Assembly (NCBI RefSeq): GCF_003672135.1
Contig: NC_039516.1
Coordinates: 11,515,838-11,579,837 of the forward strand
DNA: 64,000 nucleotides
Source: Ooceraea biroi
Taxonomy: Eukaryota; Arthropoda; Insecta; Hymenoptera; Formicidae
Direction: 5' to 3'
The notes beneath the pieces were generated by a model. That model saw nothing but the letters and a program-made list of their open reading frames with translations. It made no database searches and had not been told where the DNA came from. The translations under genes and the position numbers were made by a program. Shown in pieces: positions 62,039 through 64,000 of the stretch (its first letter is position 1; each line of letters starts with the position of its first letter).

Positions 62039-62068
62039 AAAACCCTCAAAACTAAATCACACTCCTAA
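62039..62068 (-). repeat. mariner terminal inverted repeat (right)
   Basis: Read on the - strand it begins TTAGGAGTGTGATTTAGTTT. It lies upstream of the transposase start, so it is the 5' end of the element. Confidence 0.95.
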
Positions 62069-62070
62069 TA

Positions 62071-64000
62071 TTTGAGTAAAAATCTTCATACGAAGATTCC
62101 TATCTGACTTTTATGTTGAATAGCAATAATAATAAAATGGTAGAAAATTAAATTTTTCTTCCAACAAACACGAATACACACTTTATATTATATTAGATCA
62201 TTAAGTAATCCGGGTAGCGTCTAGACGATCCAGAGTTGTTTAATTTTTCGCTCGAAGGAAGGCAAAATTATGCTTTAATATTTTAAAGGCTTCTTTTTGC
62301 CTTCCTTTCTCCTCTTCTCTAGTTTCTGCCCTCTCGGGTAATTGTCCCGCTTGCTTTACAAGCGCCGCAAAGTCACGAAACGAGAGCCAGATCGACGTTG
62401 GTTTTCAGCATCGCGGACAGATTACCAGTTACATGTGTACCACCGACTTATCGACCACCATAATTACGTGGGAGAGAGTGGTTCGCGAAGCGTAATGACC
62501 GCTTCTCTTATCGTTCTTGCCGTTTCTTACGACCCGTGACAGTGTCTCCCCAGCAGACGTCCGAGGGAGGAGTAGCTCCCGCCCTCGAGATGATTTATAT
62601 CCGCCGCTAACGGAGGCAAGAATTACGAGCATTCCTTCGGTAATCTACGCCGGGAAAACGGGCATCGCGACGTGACCAAGCACGCGTGAAGACAATTAAG
62701 AGAGCTGCCGTAAAAAGGCGAAATGAAGGATTGAAAGCCAGCTGGAACAAAAAAAGAGGCAAAGGAACTAAAAAGGATTCATGGAGAATCGCCCGCTCAA
62801 TCTTGCGCGCGCGAGCGCTGTCTTCAAGCTGGTTCGATCGCTCTCGCGTTAATCCGTCGATTTCGCGCCGGTGAAACCCGCAATCTTGGAGACAGACGGG
62901 CGCGATCACGCTTGCTCGTTCGCAAATTACAGCGACGTCATCCCCGGAGGCAATTAAAGACCCCAACATTCGTTCTCGAGGCGCTTGATACGCGTTAATT
63001 ATGCATCAATTAAAGCAATTAGCGGCGCGAGATCTCACAGCGGAGACGCTCGCTGATTCGCGTTCGGGCACCAAATTTTCATCATTTTCTCCGTCTCGTC
63101 AATCAACAATCAAAACGCTCGAAAATGCAGTTACACGCGAAATTTGGCGGTTGATCGCGGCGTCGCGAGACGATTTCCAATCAAATGCGATACGATACGC
63201 CGCAAATAATGGTATCAGAGTTTCCATTATGATAGTAAAACCGCGCAGCCCGTAATGCGTCTTTTGATCGGGATATTATTATTGTCGATACTATTATATG
63301 GAACCGTAATTATCATCATATATGATAAACGCCCATCGATTTGGGAACGTGCCACGCGAAAACGTTATTTGTAATCGAAACAACACTTATAACGGATACA
63401 CGCCGTAAATACACGCAAAGACCGAACACGCTAAACGCAAACGCATATCCACGCAACGGACGCGTTTCTGTCTGATTTGAACACTCGTACTCGTCGATAC
63501 TCATCGATCGTCGAAAATTAACAACCTCGCCTGCTCGATTATTATAATACTATCATTACTCGGGGAGGAAATTTTCGCTGAACGCCGGATTGATCTCCTC
63601 TAACGTCGAGAAAGCGTGCCCTGCGGATAAATTTGTCGCACGAGCGATTCGAGGAAGCAATCGTTCTTCGATAGTGATTTACCGGGGCGAATACTAACGA
63701 GACCGGGTACGTGACTCAAATTAACGAGCGAATTAATTACGCCGCCCCCTCGATCGGCCACGTCCGCGATCTCACCGCGATGATTTTCGCGTTACCTCGC
63801 GGGTAATCGACGACGCCATAGATTCCCCGTGAAAGCCCTCCTCGTCTCGTTCCTTACCCCTGCTCCTCGTAATGCCCTTCGTAATGCACTCTCGCGCTGC
63901 ATGGTCCCTCATTAGCCCGCACTAATTATTTCGTCGCGCGTGTGCGTGTTGGATATTGTTGCGGAAATTCGCCGGCGCAATCTCAAACACGCCTGAAGTA
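62071..64000. other. Gene-less stretch
   Basis: No recognisable gene. Frames of 60-120 codons occur on both strands (longest 62607-62969, -) with no domain. 62090-62220 is AT-rich. From about 63550 to the end the DNA is moderately CpG-rich with no long frame. A gene may begin beyond the window's right edge but there is no sign of it here. Confidence 0.5.

Larger units (their letters stand above)
60804..62068 (-). mobile_element. Degenerate full-length mariner transposon
   Basis: A 1265-bp element, the usual size for mariner, bounded by 30-bp terminal inverted repeats and flanked by TA on both sides (60802-60803 and 62069-62070), the target duplication of the Tc1/mariner superfamily. It carries one transposase reading frame on the - strand, interrupted by a frameshift and two stop codons. 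The ends are nearly identical (one mismatch in 30), so the insertion retains usable termini while its own enzyme is broken; it might still be moved by a transposase encoded elsewhere. Confidence 0.96.

Overview
The window looks like nuclear DNA of a hymenopteran insect, most likely an ant. It is moderately AT-rich with sharp swings in GC, CpG is not depleted, TTAGG motifs occur, a mariner copy is present, and non-autonomous DNA transposons are common. There are no bacterial-style operons, no rRNA, no CRISPR array and no tRNA that I could see. The species call is inference.

I recognise no intact protein-coding gene. Apart from a broken transposase, the open frames are short, overlap on several strands, are arginine-rich in CpG-rich stretches or low-complexity in microsatellites, and show no domain I can name. 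The window is best read as intergenic DNA or the inside of very large introns. Three frames are listed as weak candidates: 10286-10993 (-), 24179-24367 (+, ending at a GTAAGT donor) and 51896-52711 (+).

The clear content is mobile DNA. (1) 18979-19340 is a short TA-flanked element with CAGGGTGT ends. (2) 22602-23295 is a 694-bp element with CACAGTG ends and a 5-bp CGCTG target duplication. This is the signature of Transib, the superfamily related to RAG1, and its ends carry RSS-like heptamer and nonamer motifs. (3) 32324-32768 is a nearly perfect hairpin with 170-bp arms. (4) 37847-39011 has CCCGGGTAGAAATT inverted ends enclosing a six-copy array of a 112-bp repeat. (5) 50059-50923 is a foldback element with a perfect 8-bp AAATCCCG duplication. 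Its arms hold two diverged sub-units each and many TCAAGGTCA sites, and TTAGG repeats lie in its loop. (6) 53400-54187 is a second foldback element with ~206-bp arms and a probable TTA duplication. (7) 60804-62068 is a full-length but dead mariner with 30-bp ends, a frameshift and two in-frame stops.

Between these lie simple-sequence tracts (a 98-bp CT tract, TG, GAC, G-runs), two purine-rich blocks and several small tandem repeats. Elements 2 to 6 have no transposase of their own that I can see, so if they moved they did so with enzymes encoded elsewhere. The mariner copy cannot make an intact transposase.
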